From the NCBI RefSeq assembly GCF_016650815.1, contig NZ_JAEKEZ010000001.1, forward strand, positions 1-64,000: DNA of 64,000 nt. The letters run 5' to 3'. Below, piece by piece: positions 27,932-37,976 of the stretch. Position numbers and translations under genes: made by a program. The notes under the pieces were generated by a model, which was not told the DNA's origin, did not search any database, and saw only the letters and a list, made by a program, of their open reading frames with translations. Positions within the stretch are counted from its first letter, which is position 1, and every line of letters starts with the position of its first letter. This DNA is from Pseudomonas sp. TH31 (GTDB lineage Bacteria > Pseudomonadota > Gammaproteobacteria > Pseudomonadales > Pseudomonadaceae).

Positions 27932-28696
27932 ATGACCAGCACCGCCCACAGCCAGGTTGTACAAAAGCAATTCGGTGAACAGGCCTCGGCCTATCTGAGC
28001 AGCGCCGTTCACGCTCAAGGCACCGAGTTCGCACTGCTACAGGCTGAACTGGCCGGGCAGGGCAATGCCCGCGTGCTGGACCTGGGTTGCGGCGCCGGTC
28101 ATGTGAGTTTCCACGTGGCATCGCTGGTGAAAGAGGTGGTGGCCTACGACCTGTCGCAGCAAATGCTCGACGTGGTGGCTGGCGCTGCGATTGACCGTGG
28201 TTTGAGCAACGTCACCACGGTCAATGGCGCCGCCGAGCGCCTGCCGTTCGCCGATGGCGAGTTCGATTTCGTCTTCAGCCGTTATTCGGCGCATCATTGG
28301 AGCGATCTCGGCGTGTCCCTGCGCGAAGTGCGCCGGGTGCTGAAACCGGGCGGCGTAGCGGCGTTCATCGACGTGTTGTCGCCGGGCAGCCCGTTGTTCG
28401 ACACCTACCTGCAAAGCGTCGAAGTGCTGCGCGACACCAGCCATGTGCGCGATTATTCGGCCGGCGAGTGGTTGCGCCAGGTCAGCGAGGCGGGGTTGCA
28501 TACCCGCAGCACCACGCGTCAGCGGCTGCGTCTGGAGTACACCTCCTGGGTCGAGCGCATGCGCACGCCAGAAGTGATGCGCGCGGCGATCCTCGAGTTG
28601 CAGCAGTCGATGGGCAATGAAGTGCGCGAGTATTTTGAGATTGAGGTCGATGGTTCGTTCAGTACAGATGTGCTGGTGCTGATGGCTGAACGATAA
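27932..28696 (+). CDS. SAM-dependent methyltransferase (UbiE/class I type)
   Basis: 254 residues. The SAM-binding motif I is RVLDLGCGAGHVSFHV near residue 45, and later motifs are AERLPFADGEFDFVFSRYSA and LREVRRVLKPGGVAAFIDV. It belongs to the Methyltransf_11 group. The acceptor is unknown. A gene of this kind lies between leuD and leuB in other Pseudomonas too, so it is part of the conserved order. I chose ATG at 27932 because GGAAA lies five bases upstream; the ATG at 27920 lacks a ribosome-binding site. Confidence 0.88.
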   Translation: MTSTAHSQVVQKQFGEQASAYLSSAVHAQGTEFALLQAELAGQGNARVLDLGCGAGHVSFHVASLVKEVVAYDLSQQMLDVVAGAAIDRGLSNVTTVNGAAERLPFADGEFDFVFSRYSAHHWSDLGVSLREVRRVLKPGGVAAFIDVLSPGSPLFDTYLQSVEVLRDTSHVRDYSAGEWLRQVSEAGLHTRSTTRQRLRLEYTSWVERMRTPEVMRAAILELQQSMGNEVREYFEIEVDGSFSTDVLVLMAER

Positions 28697-28775
28697 GCTC
28701 GGCCCCCTGAGCGCCGAGCGATAGAATTTTTCCGGGTGCGCCCACGGGCGCACCGACTGATGACATGAGGAAAGC

Positions 28776-29858
<1,083 letters not shown>

Positions 29859-29863
29859 TCTCT

Positions 29864-29910
29864 CGGGCCCGCTGCCACTTTCAACTTCGAAAGCAGCGGC
29901 CCACTTTTTA
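29864..29910 (+). terminator. Possible terminator between leuB and asd
   Basis: GGGCCCGCTGC and GCAGCGGCCC form a stem with one bulge and are followed by ACTTTTT. It lies in the 69-base gap and may attenuate rather than fully stop transcription into asd. Confidence 0.55.
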
Positions 29911-29927
29911 AAGAAGGTGTAGTTGCG

Positions 29928-31040
29928 ATGAAACGTGTAGGTCTGATCGGTTGGCGCGGTATGGTCGGTTCCGTGCTCATGCAGCGGATGCTGGAAGAGC
30001 AGGATTTCGATCTTATTGAGCCGGTGTTTTTCACCACTTCCAATGTCGGTGGCCAAGGCCCGTCGGTGGGCAAGGACATTGCTCCGCTCAAGGACGCTTA
30101 CAGCATTGAAGAGCTGAAAACCCTCGACGTGATTCTGACCTGCCAGGGTGGCGACTACACCAGCGAAGTCTTCCCGAAACTGCGCGAAGCCGGCTGGCAG
30201 GGTTACTGGATCGACGCCGCTTCCAGCCTGCGCATGCTGGATGACGCGGTGATCGTGCTGGACCCGGTGAACCGCAAGGTCATCGACCAGCAGCTCGACG
30301 CGGGCACCAAGAACTACATCGGCGGCAACTGCACCGTCAGCCTGATGCTGATGGGCCTGGGCGGTCTATTCGAAGCCGGCCTGGTGGAGTGGATGAGCGT
30401 CATGACGTATCAGGCGGCCTCCGGTGCCGGCGCGCAGAACATGCGTGAACTGATCAAGCAAATGGGCGCGACCCATGCCGCTGTCGCCGATCAACTGGCC
30501 GACCCGGCCAGCGCCATCCTCGACATCGACCGCCGTGTCGCCGAAGCCATGCGCAGCGACGCGTACCCGACCGAAAACTTCGGCGTGCCGCTGGCCGGCA
30601 GCCTGATCCCGTGGATCGACAAGGAACTGCCGAACGGTCAGAGCCGCGAAGAGTGGAAGGCCCAGGCCGAGACCAACAAGATCCTCGGTCGCTTCAAGAG
30701 CCCGATTCCGGTCGACGGCATCTGCGTGCGCATCGGCGCCATGCGCTGCCACAGCCAGGCGCTGACCATCAAGCTGAACAAAGACGTGCCGATTGCCGAC
30801 ATCGAAGGGCTGATCAGCCAGCACAACCCTTGGGTCAAGCTGGTGCCGAACCAGCGTGAAATCAGCATGCAGGAGCTGAGCCCGACGAAAGTTACCGGCA
30901 CCCTGAATGTACCGGTTGGCCGTCTGCGCAAGCTGAACATGGGTACCCAGTATCTCGGCGCCTTCACCGTCGGCGACCAACTGCTGTGGGGCGCGGCCGA
31001 ACCGCTGCGTCGCATGCTGCGGATTCTGCTTGAGCGTTGA
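29928..31040 (+). CDS. asd: Aspartate-semialdehyde dehydrogenase
   Basis: 370 residues, typical of the Gram-negative enzyme that reduces aspartyl phosphate to the semialdehyde on the way to Lys, Met and Thr. The N-terminal NADP site is [18 protein letters not shown]. The catalytic Cys is C135 in [14 protein letters not shown], and the catalytic His sits in [15 protein letters not shown]. It is followed at once by a strong terminator. A catalytically altered paralogue follows 210 bases on. Confidence 0.97.
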   Translation: MKRVGLIGWRGMVGSVLMQRMLEEQDFDLIEPVFFTTSNVGGQGPSVGKDIAPLKDAYSIEELKTLDVILTCQGGDYTSEVFPKLREAGWQGYWIDAASSLRMLDDAVIVLDPVNRKVIDQQLDAGTKNYIGGNCTVSLMLMGLGGLFEAGLVEWMSVMTYQAASGAGAQNMRELIKQMGATHAAVADQLADPASAILDIDRRVAEAMRSDAYPTENFGVPLAGSLIPWIDKELPNGQSREEWKAQAETNKILGRFKSPIPVDGICVRIGAMRCHSQALTIKLNKDVPIADIEGLISQHNPWVKLVPNQREISMQELSPTKVTGTLNVPVGRLRKLNMGTQYLGAFTVGDQLLWGAAEPLRRMLRILLER

Positions 31041-31059
31041 TCGGTTGAAGCTGTGAAAG

Positions 31060-31091
31060 AACCCGTACCTTGAAAGAGGTACGGGTTTTTT
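31060..31091 (+). terminator. Rho-independent terminator of asd
   Basis: ACCCGTACCT and AGGTACGGGT arms with a six-base loop are followed by six T. Confidence 0.93.
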
Positions 31092-31097
31092 GATGCG

Positions 31098-31181
31098 AAA
31101 AGATCGCAGCCTTTGGCAGCTCCTACATTGACCGCGTGAAAACCCGATCCTGTAGGGGCTGCCGAAGGCTGCGATCTTTTG
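31098..31181. repeat. Paired REP element
   Basis: Facing copies with small changes (CTTTGGCAGC on the left, TGTAGGGGCTGCC on the right) follow the asd terminator. Confidence 0.88.
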
Positions 31182-31249
31182 CTCTAAATTGCCGAACTGC
31201 CAGCCACCCGGTAAAGTGCCGCTCCCCCCGTTTCGCCTGAGGTAGAACC

Positions 31250-32260
31250 ATGAGCCAGTCCTTCGATATTGCCGTGATCGGTGCCACCGGTACTGTCGGC
31301 GAAACGCTCGTGCAGATTCTTGAAGAGCGGGATTTCCCGGTCGGCAACCTGCACCTGCTGGCCAGCAGCGAATCCGCCGGGCATTCGGTGCCGTTTCGCG
31401 GCAAGAACGTGCGGGTGCGGGAAGTCGATGAGTTCGACTTCAGCAAGGTTCAGTTGGTGTTCTTCGCCGCCGGCCCGGCGGTGACCCTGAGTTTCGCTTC
31501 CCGTGCTCGCGCGGCGGGTTGCTCGTTGATCGACCTGTCCGGCGCGTTGCCGGCGGATGAGGCGCCGCAAGTGGTGCCGGAGGCCAACGCTCGGGTGTTG
31601 GCGGGTCTGAAAAAGCCGTTCCAGGTCAGCAGCCCGAGCCCGTCGGCCACCACATTGGCCGTAGTGCTCGCGCCGTTGCTCAGCGTGATCGACCTGCAGC
31701 GAGTCAACGTAACCGCCAGCCTGGCGGTCTCCGCCCAGGGCCGCGAAGCGGTGACCGAGTTGGCCCGGCAAACCGCTGAACTGCTCAACGTGCGTCCGCT
31801 GGAGCCGACTTTCTTTGATCGGCAAATGGCCTTTAATTTGCTGGCCCAAGTCGGCAAACCCGATGACCAGGGTCATACGCTGCTGGAAAAACGCCTGGTG
31901 CGTGAGCTGCGTCAGGTAATGGCGTTGCCTTTATTAAAGATTTCCGCGACTTGTATTCAAGCCCCGGTGTTTTTTGGCGATAGCTTTAGTGTGACCTTGC
32001 AGTCAGCGAGCGTTGTGGACCTGGCCAAAGTAAGCGCCGCACTGGAAGACGCGCCGGGCATCGAGCTGGTAGAAGCGGGTGATTACCCGACGCCGGTGGG
32101 TGACGCGGTAGGGCAGGATGTGGTCTATGTCGGTCGGGTGCGCAGCGGAGTTGACGACCTGTCGGAACTAAATCTGTGGCTGACGTCAGATAATGTACGC
32201 AAGGGCGCGGCGCTCAATGCTGTGCAGGTCGCTGAATTGTTGATAAAAGACCTGCTGTAA
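31250..32260 (+). CDS. Aspartate-semialdehyde dehydrogenase-like protein (USG-1 type)
   Basis: 336 residues with the complete two-domain fold of the Asd family: NADP-binding IAVIGATGTVGETLVQIL at the N-terminus and a C-terminal domain with TCIQAPVFFGDSFSVTL. The catalytic segment, NPNCST or GNCTVSL in active enzymes, here reads QVSSPSPSATTLAVVLAPL with no Cys. It is therefore probably not a working dehydrogenase. Such USG-1 homologues lie between asd and fimV in many Pseudomonas; their function is not established. The start ATG at 31250 follows TGAGGTAG. Confidence 0.85.
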   Translation: MSQSFDIAVIGATGTVGETLVQILEERDFPVGNLHLLASSESAGHSVPFRGKNVRVREVDEFDFSKVQLVFFAAGPAVTLSFASRARAAGCSLIDLSGALPADEAPQVVPEANARVLAGLKKPFQVSSPSPSATTLAVVLAPLLSVIDLQRVNVTASLAVSAQGREAVTELARQTAELLNVRPLEPTFFDRQMAFNLLAQVGKPDDQGHTLLEKRLVRELRQVMALPLLKISATCIQAPVFFGDSFSVTLQSASVVDLAKVSAALEDAPGIELVEAGDYPTPVGDAVGQDVVYVGRVRSGVDDLSELNLWLTSDNVRKGAALNAVQVAELLIKDLL

Positions 32261-32468
32261 AAGATACTTGGCAACAATTTGTCGAATGATTCTAGCTGAG
32301 CGCTATGCTTGGCCGGAGTGCTGAAGGCGAGTCACCCTACGGGGCTTTCCAGGGCATCAAAGAAATGATCGCGCGCGACGACCCTTCGCCGCCGCGCGCA
32401 ATGCCTTACGGCAGCGACTTTCAACACCTTCTCGCTGGCCGAGGAATGTTCAAACAAAGGATGAGGCT

Positions 32469-35117
32469 ATGGTTCAAGTTCGCAAACTGGTGTTAGCAAT
32501 AGCGGCCGCCTCGGCGCTGTCCTCCGGTATGGCGCAAGCCCTCGGGCTCGGGGAACTGACCCTGAAGTCGACGCTGAACCAGCCCCTGGTGGCAGAAATC
32601 GAACTGCTCGACGTCAAGGACCTCACCGCTGCCGAAGTGGTGCCGAGCCTGGCCTCGACCGACGATTTCGCCAAGGCCGGGGTTGATCGCCAGGCATTCC
32701 TCAATGACCTGACCTTTACCCCGGTGCTCAACCCTGGCGGTAAAAGCATCCTGCGCGTGACGTCCAGCAAACCGCTCTCCGAACCGATGGTGAAATTCCT
32801 GGTTCAGGTGATGTGGCCAAGCGGTCGCTTGCTGCGCGATTACAGCGTGCTGCTCGATCCGTCCAAATTCTCGCCGCAAACTGCCGATGCCGCCGCGCAA
32901 CCTGCGTCGGCTCAAGCCGTCACGGCGCCAACGACCGGGGCCACCAAGCCGACCTACACCACCACGCCGCGCGATACCCTGTGGGAAATCGCAGCGAAGG
33001 CGCGTAATGGCGGTTCGGTACAGCAAACCATGCTGGCCATCCAGGCGCTGAACCCGGATGCGTTCATCAATGGCAACATCAACCTGCTGAAGACCGGCCA
33101 GGTCTTGCGCATGCCGGATCAGGTGCAAAGCACCAGCCTGGCGCAACCTAAAGCCATCGCTGAAGTGGCGGCGCAGAACACCGCATGGCGTCAGGGTCGT
33201 CGTTATGTGGCCAAGCCCGGAACAGGCCAGCAGCAGCTCGACGCCACCAAGCGCGGTCGTGGCGATGCCGCTTCGACTCAGGCAGCGAAAGACAACCTGA
33301 GCCTGGTCTCTGCCGAATCCGGCAAGGGCCGCAAGGGTGCTGCCGGTGATGCCAAGAACCTGAGCAACAAGCTGGCGGTAACCCAGGAAAGCCTCGACAC
33401 GACCCGTCGTGACAATGCCGAACTGAAAAGCCGCATGACCGATCTGCAAAGTCAGCTGGACAAGCTGCAGCGCCTGATCGAGCTGAAAAACAATCAACTG
33501 GCCAAGTTGCAGGCTGACGGGGCTGCGGGTACTCCGGTGGCTCCGGCGGCTGCCACCGCTCCGGCGATGTCGGCTCAGTTGGCGCCCGCGCCTGGGGCAA
33601 CCCCGACGGCGACGGCTCCAGTAGCCCCAGCGCCTGTCGTGACGGCGCCCGAGGCGACTCCGGCCCCGGCCGAAACGCCGATCGAGCCGAAGCCTGTGGC
33701 TTCCAGCGATCAGACCTTCAATGACTTGCTGACCAATCCGGTCCTGCTGGGTCTGCTGGGGGGGGCAGTCGTTCTGCTGTTGTTGCTGCTGCTGCTGGCA
33801 CGTCGCCGCAAAGCCCAGCAAGAAGCCGAAAAGCATCTGCGCATGGCGCGTGCCTTGTCTGAGGAGCAGGAGTTTTCCACCGAGCAGGACTTGCCGCAAA
33901 GCAGCTTCGAAGGCCTTGAAGTGCCGCCGCCGAGCGTAAAGCTCGCTAATGTACCTGCTCCGGCACCTGTGCCTGCACCTGCACCGGCTCCAGTGATTGC
34001 GCCAGTCGTGGTCACACCGCCGATTGCCGCCCCGCTGATTTCGCCTGCCGCCGAGCGCAACGACGACGTACTGACCCATGCCCAGTCGCATATCACCGCC
34101 GGTCGTTTGAATCAGGCAGCCGCGTTGCTGGAAGACGGTATCAAGCAAGAACCGCAACGCAGTGATCTGCGTTTGAAGCTGATGGAAGTCTATGGTCAGC
34201 AAGGTGATCGTGATGCGTTCGTGGCCCAGGAGCGTCAGTTGGTGGCCAATGGCGATAACTTTGCCCAGGTCGAACAGCTGAAAAGCCGCTTCCCGGCCAT
34301 GGCCCTCGTAGTTGCCGGTGGCATTGCTGCCGCCGCCGTCGCTGCCGAGCTGGACGCTCAGTACGTCAAGGACCTGTTGCTGGACGAGCCTGAAGCGCCG
34401 GCTCCAGAACCGGCTGTCGATGATCTCGACAGCGCTTTTGACTTGAGCCTCGATGACCTGGAAAACGTTTCTCCGGCTGTGGTTGCTCCGGCTCCGGCAG
34501 CCGCACCTGAGCCAGAAGCGTTGGCCGGGCTGGACGAATTCCCGCTGGACGACGACCTGAGCTTTGGGTCGGTGCTGCAACAGCAGACGGGCATCAAGGA
34601 TAACCTCGACGACCTGTCGGACTTCGATCTGGACCTGGACCTCGGTGGCGATGCCTCGCCAGCGACCCTGGCCGATGACGACTTCCTGCTGGACCTGGAT
34701 GAAGGCGTTAAAGACCTGCCGGGCACCGAAGTGCCTGCCGTGACCGAGGCGGCGCTGGACGACCTGGAACTGCCGGCCGATTTCGACCTGTCCCTGGCTG
34801 ACGAGATGGACGCCCCTGAGGCGCCGAATGCCTTCTCGGCAGAACTGGGTGACGTCAACGCGGAACTGGATCGTTTGTCCCAGACCATCAATGAACCGAC
34901 CTTCACCGCAGAAGACGCGGCTGCCTCGGTGGCTGACGAGCCGGAGTTCGACTTCCTCTCCGGCACTGATGAAGTTGCCACCAAACTCGATCTGGCCCAG
35001 GCCTACATCGACATGGGCGATAACGACGGTGCGCGGGACATCCTCAATGAAGTCGTCACCGAGGGTGATGCTGGTCAGAAGACTGAAGCGAAGGAAATGC
35101 TTTCGCGCCTGGCTTGA
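32469..35117 (+). CDS. fimV: FimV-type polar hub protein (LysM peptidoglycan-binding)
   Basis: 882 residues. A signal peptide (cleavage after MAQA), the conserved FimV N-terminal domain starting LGLGELTLKSTLNQPLVAEI, a LysM domain around residues 155-210, a short coiled coil (about 300-345), Pro/Ala-rich linkers, a membrane helix (LLGLLGGAVVLLLLLLLLAR, about 425-445) and a very acidic cytoplasmic part ending with a TPR-like FimV C-terminal motif (KLDLAQAYIDMGDNDGARDI). In P. aeruginosa FimV positions type IV pilus and cAMP machinery at the pole. Ends at a strong terminator. Confidence 0.93.
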   Translation: MVQVRKLVLAIAAASALSSGMAQALGLGELTLKSTLNQPLVAEIELLDVKDLTAAEVVPSLASTDDFAKAGVDRQAFLNDLTFTPVLNPGGKSILRVTSSKPLSEPMVKFLVQVMWPSGRLLRDYSVLLDPSKFSPQTADAAAQPASAQAVTAPTTGATKPTYTTTPRDTLWEIAAKARNGGSVQQTMLAIQALNPDAFINGNINLLKTGQVLRMPDQVQSTSLAQPKAIAEVAAQNTAWRQGRRYVAKPGTGQQQLDATKRGRGDAASTQAAKDNLSLVSAESGKGRKGAAGDAKNLSNKLAVTQESLDTTRRDNAELKSRMTDLQSQLDKLQRLIELKNNQLAKLQADGAAGTPVAPAAATAPAMSAQLAPAPGATPTATAPVAPAPVVTAPEATPAPAETPIEPKPVASSDQTFNDLLTNPVLLGLLGGAVVLLLLLLLLARRRKAQQEAEKHLRMARALSEEQEFSTEQDLPQSSFEGLEVPPPSVKLANVPAPAPVPAPAPAPVIAPVVVTPPIAAPLISPAAERNDDVLTHAQSHITAGRLNQAAALLEDGIKQEPQRSDLRLKLMEVYGQQGDRDAFVAQERQLVANGDNFAQVEQLKSRFPAMALVVAGGIAAAAVAAELDAQYVKDLLLDEPEAPAPEPAVDDLDSAFDLSLDDLENVSPAVVAPAPAAAPEPEALAGLDEFPLDDDLSFGSVLQQQTGIKDNLDDLSDFDLDLDLGGDASPATLADDDFLLDLDEGVKDLPGTEVPAVTEAALDDLELPADFDLSLADEMDAPEAPNAFSAELGDVNAELDRLSQTINEPTFTAEDAAASVADEPEFDFLSGTDEVATKLDLAQAYIDMGDNDGARDILNEVVTEGDAGQKTEAKEMLSRLA

Positions 35118-35138
35118 TGGTTAAGTAAGTTGTAAACA

Positions 35139-35171
35139 AAACGGCAGCCCATAGAGGCTGCCGTTTTTTTT
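35139..35171 (+). terminator. Rho-independent terminator of fimV
   Basis: CGGCAGCC and GGCTGCCG arms around a six-base loop are followed by eight T. Confidence 0.93.
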
Positions 35172-35180
35172 GGTGAAGGG

Positions 35181-35263
35181 AAAAAGATCGCAGCCTTCGG
35201 CAGCTCCTACGGGGGTACGCAAACCCCTGTAGGAGCTGCCGAAGGCTGCGATTTTTTGATCTT
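35181..35263. repeat. Paired REP element
   Basis: Facing copies of the main class lie between the fimV terminator and the end of the convergent peptidase gene. Confidence 0.9.
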
Positions 35264-35927
35264 AAGCCAGCAAATCCTCATAAAACGCGCCAAACGGCCG
35301 GGTAGGGTGGGCGATCTGGATCTCCAGAATCCACAACCCTACATTCGGGCAGTCCTCAAAGTTGCCCAGATCCCCGGCACGATAGATCGCATGGGGGAAA
35401 TCACTGACCCGGTGCCCCTTGATCTCCAGGTTCAGTTTCCAGCCCATTGCGCTCGCCTGCTCGTCGGCATAGCGGTACAACTCAGGGCCGGCGACCTTTT
35501 GCGTGCGCCAATGCTCATGAACCAGATCGAACAAGGCTTTTGCCGCCACGGCACACGCCTTCATCTCGGGGTCGTAGCCGACGGTGAACGTCGCGCCCGA
35601 GTCGCCTTCATGGCGATCCCAGACCACGCCGAGGTCGATAAAGAAAATATCGTTCTCAGCCAGCACCGGATCGCCGTCGGAGCGCTGTTTGAAGGTTTTC
35701 AGGGTGTTTTCGCCGAAACGAATTTTCGATGGATGCCAGATTCGGTCCATGCCCAGTTCATTCAGCACTTCCAGGCTCATCGTCTGGGCCTCGGATTCAA
35801 GCATGCCGGGTTTGATCCGGCGGGCCATTTTTTCGATGGCTTCCCAGGTCTTGCGTTTAGCGTGCTGCATGCCTTCCAGGCTGTAGGCCAGGCCGACGGC
35901 TTCCTTGTTCAGAGTGGCGGTCATCAT
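35262..35927 (-). CDS. M24-family metallopeptidase-like protein
   Basis: 221 residues of the pita-bread fold (methionine aminopeptidase / Xaa-Pro peptidase group). Metal ligand positions are visible: Asp in FFIDLGVVWDRHEGDSGATF (both Asp), His in IKGHRVSDFPH and Glu in LWILEIQIAHP. The second Glu normally near the C-terminus is not obvious because the protein is shorter than typical aminopeptidases, so activity is uncertain. Two adjacent ATG codons can start it. It is transcribed alone, opposite to fimV and truA. Confidence 0.8.
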   Translation of the reverse strand: MMTATLNKEAVGLAYSLEGMQHAKRKTWEAIEKMARRIKPGMLESEAQTMSLEVLNELGMDRIWHPSKIRFGENTLKTFKQRSDGDPVLAENDIFFIDLGVVWDRHEGDSGATFTVGYDPEMKACAVAAKALFDLVHEHWRTQKVAGPELYRYADEQASAMGWKLNLEIKGHRVSDFPHAIYRAGDLGNFEDCPNVGLWILEIQIAHPTRPFGAFYEDLLA

Positions 35928-36038
35928 AAGGTCTCGGTTTTTGTGTTTTCATTGTGTATTTATCTATATAGCGACGTCTGTAGGAGCGATGCCATGGCGC
36001 AAATGCCACGCGGTTCTGGCGTCCCGGACTCGCGGCCT

Positions 36039-36044
36039 TATAAT
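36039..36044 (+). promoter_or_regulatory. Candidate -10 element of truA
   Basis: A consensus TATAAT lies 36 bases before the TTG start at 36080. No good -35 is visible at 16-18 bases, so this is tentative. Confidence 0.4.
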
Positions 36045-36079
36045 GCCCGCCTTTGCGCATATCAGCAGGCTGTCACCCT

Positions 36080-36934
36080 TTGGCAAATATAGATAATCCG
36101 GCCGCCGAAATGGCGGCCGACGGCTTTTTCCGGATCGCGTTGGGCGTTGAATACAAAGGCTCGCGTTATCGCGGCTGGCAGCGTCAGGCCTCTGGCGTGC
36201 TCACCGTGCAGGAAACCCTCGAAAAGGCCTTGTCCAAAGTCGCCGATTCACCGGTGTCGTTGCATTGCGCCGGGCGCACCGACGCGGGCGTGCATGCCTG
36301 CGGCCAGGTCGTGCATTTTGATACCCGGGTCGACCGTTCACTGAAGGCCTGGGTCATGGGTGCCAACATCAATTTGCCTCACGATATCAGCGTCAGTTGG
36401 GCCAAGGTCATGCCGGCGCACTTTCATGCGCGGTTCAAAGCCATCGCCCGGCGCTATCGCTACGTGATCTACAACGATCAGATTCGCCCGGCGCACCTGA
36501 ACGAAGAAATCACCTGGAACCACCGTCCGCTGGACGTAGAGCGCATGGCTGAAGCCGCCCAGTATCTGGTCGGTACTCACGACTTCAGCGCGTTTCGTGC
36601 CGGACAGTGCCAGGCCAAGTCGCCGATCAAGCAACTGCATCACCTGCGCGTCACCCGGCACGGCAAGATGATCGTGCTGGACATCCGCGCCAACGCCTTC
36701 CTGCATCACATGGTGCGCAACATCGCCGGGGTGCTGATGACCATCGGTGCCGGCGAGCGCCCGGTGGAGTGGATCAAGGAAGTGCTGGAGAGCCGTGTTC
36801 GCCGTTCTGGCGGGGTCACTGCGCACCCGTACGGCCTGTATCTGGTGCAGGTTGAGTACCGCGACGAGTTCCCGTTGCCCGAGCGTTACATTGGGCCGCA
36901 CTTTCTGACCGGTTTCACCGAACTTGACGGCTGA
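36080..36934 (+). CDS. truA: tRNA pseudouridine(38-40) synthase
   Basis: About 284 residues from the TTG at 36080 (MANIDNPAAEMAADG). The alternative ATG at 36110 would lose ten residues but has no ribosome-binding site; the TTG has GCAGG about ten bases upstream. The catalytic Asp is in CAGRTDAGVHACGQV, and family motifs FRIALGVEYKGSRYRGWQ and NAFLHHMVRNIAGVLMTIG are intact. TruA modifies uridines 38-40 in the anticodon arm. It begins the truA-trpF-accD-folC string conserved in Pseudomonas. Confidence 0.93.
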   Translation: MANIDNPAAEMAADGFFRIALGVEYKGSRYRGWQRQASGVLTVQETLEKALSKVADSPVSLHCAGRTDAGVHACGQVVHFDTRVDRSLKAWVMGANINLPHDISVSWAKVMPAHFHARFKAIARRYRYVIYNDQIRPAHLNEEITWNHRPLDVERMAEAAQYLVGTHDFSAFRAGQCQAKSPIKQLHHLRVTRHGKMIVLDIRANAFLHHMVRNIAGVLMTIGAGERPVEWIKEVLESRVRRSGGVTAHPYGLYLVQVEYRDEFPLPERYIGPHFLTGFTELDG

Positions 36935-36997
36935 CGCCCTCGAACGCATTTGTTACCATCCGGGACTTTCTCGGATTTGCCTTGGGGTTCTATCGAC

Positions 36998-37621
36998 ATG
37001 TCAGCCGTTCGCAGCAAGATTTGCGGGATTACCCGCATAGAAGATGCGCTGGCGGCAGTCAAGGCCGGGGCTGATGCCATCGGGTTTGTGTTTTACGCCA
37101 AAAGCCCGCGGGCGGTGACGTTTGCGCAGGCGAGGGCGATCATCAAGGCCTTGCCGCCGTTCGTGACCACCGTGGGTTTGTTCGTCAACGCCAGCCGCTG
37201 CGAACTGGGCGAAATCCTCGACGCGGTGCCGCTGGACCTGTTGCAATTTCATGGCGACGAAGACGCTGCCGAGTGCGAAAGCTGGAATCGGCCTTACATC
37301 AAGGCCCTGCGGGTCAAGGCCGGGGATGACATCGCGGCGGCGTGCGATGCCTTCCCAGGCGCCAGCGGTATCCTGCTCGACGCCTATGTCGAAGGCGTGC
37401 CGGGCGGAACTGGCGAAGCGTTCGACTGGTCTTTGATACCGCCAGGCTTGAGCAAGCCGATTATCCTGGCCGGCGGCCTGAACCCCGAAAACGTCGCCGA
37501 GGCGATTGCCCGGGTTCAGCCCTATGCGGTGGACGTCAGCGGTGGAGTCGAGGCGAGCAAGGGCATCAAGGATCACGCAAAGATTCAGGCATTTATAAAA
37601 GCAGTACGCAGGAGCCTGTAG
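36998..37621 (+). CDS. trpF: Phosphoribosylanthranilate isomerase
   Basis: 207 residues, a TIM barrel of normal length. TrpF converts phosphoribosylanthranilate to the carboxyphenylamino deoxyribulose phosphate in tryptophan synthesis. The catalytic Cys is in [13 protein letters not shown], the general acid Asp in [17 protein letters not shown], and the phosphate site in [11 protein letters not shown] and [12 protein letters not shown]. It starts 63 bases after truA. Its last codons overlap the first GGAGCCTGTA unit of the REP-associated repeat, so the C-terminus has been shaped by that element. Confidence 0.96.
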   Translation: MSAVRSKICGITRIEDALAAVKAGADAIGFVFYAKSPRAVTFAQARAIIKALPPFVTTVGLFVNASRCELGEILDAVPLDLLQFHGDEDAAECESWNRPYIKALRVKAGDDIAAACDAFPGASGILLDAYVEGVPGGTGEAFDWSLIPPGLSKPIILAGGLNPENVAEAIARVQPYAVDVSGGVEASKGIKDHAKIQAFIKAVRRSL

Positions 37622-37780
37622 GTGCGCCTGGGAGCCTGTAGGAGCCTGTAGGAGCTGACGAGTGAAACGAGGCTGCGATCTTTTGACTTTGTTTTTTTTG
37701 CAAGCAAGATCAAAAGATCGCAGCCTCGTTTCACTCGTCAGCTCCTACCCAGCTCCTACCCAGCACCTAGTAAGCTCCTA
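37611..37780. repeat. REP pair (GAGTGAAACGAGG subfamily) with tandemly amplified ends
   Basis: The core pair is at 37648-37748: GTAGGAGCTGACGAGTGAAA and its complement. On the left, GGAGCCTGTA occurs three times (37611, 37631, 37641). On the right, AGCTCCTACCC is repeated (37740, 37751), followed by degraded copies. The rest of the 355-base gap up to accD (37781-37976) contains no gene I can support; it probably holds the accD promoter and leader. Confidence 0.85.
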
Positions 37781-37976
37781 CGTTGATGTGACGGCTGGCA
37801 GACTGCCGCCGTCCACAGCACTGTAGAAAAGAGGCTGAGGGTTTTTGGGTGGTACGAAGGTCAGTTTCACTGGCCCGGCTTCCCGCGATCATCGCCACAC
37901 ACATGAATTTAGCTCAAGGGCATACGCGGGGCTGCGAACCAAAGCGTTCGGGCCGCCGGTACTGGAGAAAGAAAGC

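Noticed and set aside
32493..34580. A 695-codon antisense frame over fimV
   Set aside because: Composition is Arg/Gln/His-rich shadow sequence, and the plus-strand FimV domains are clear.
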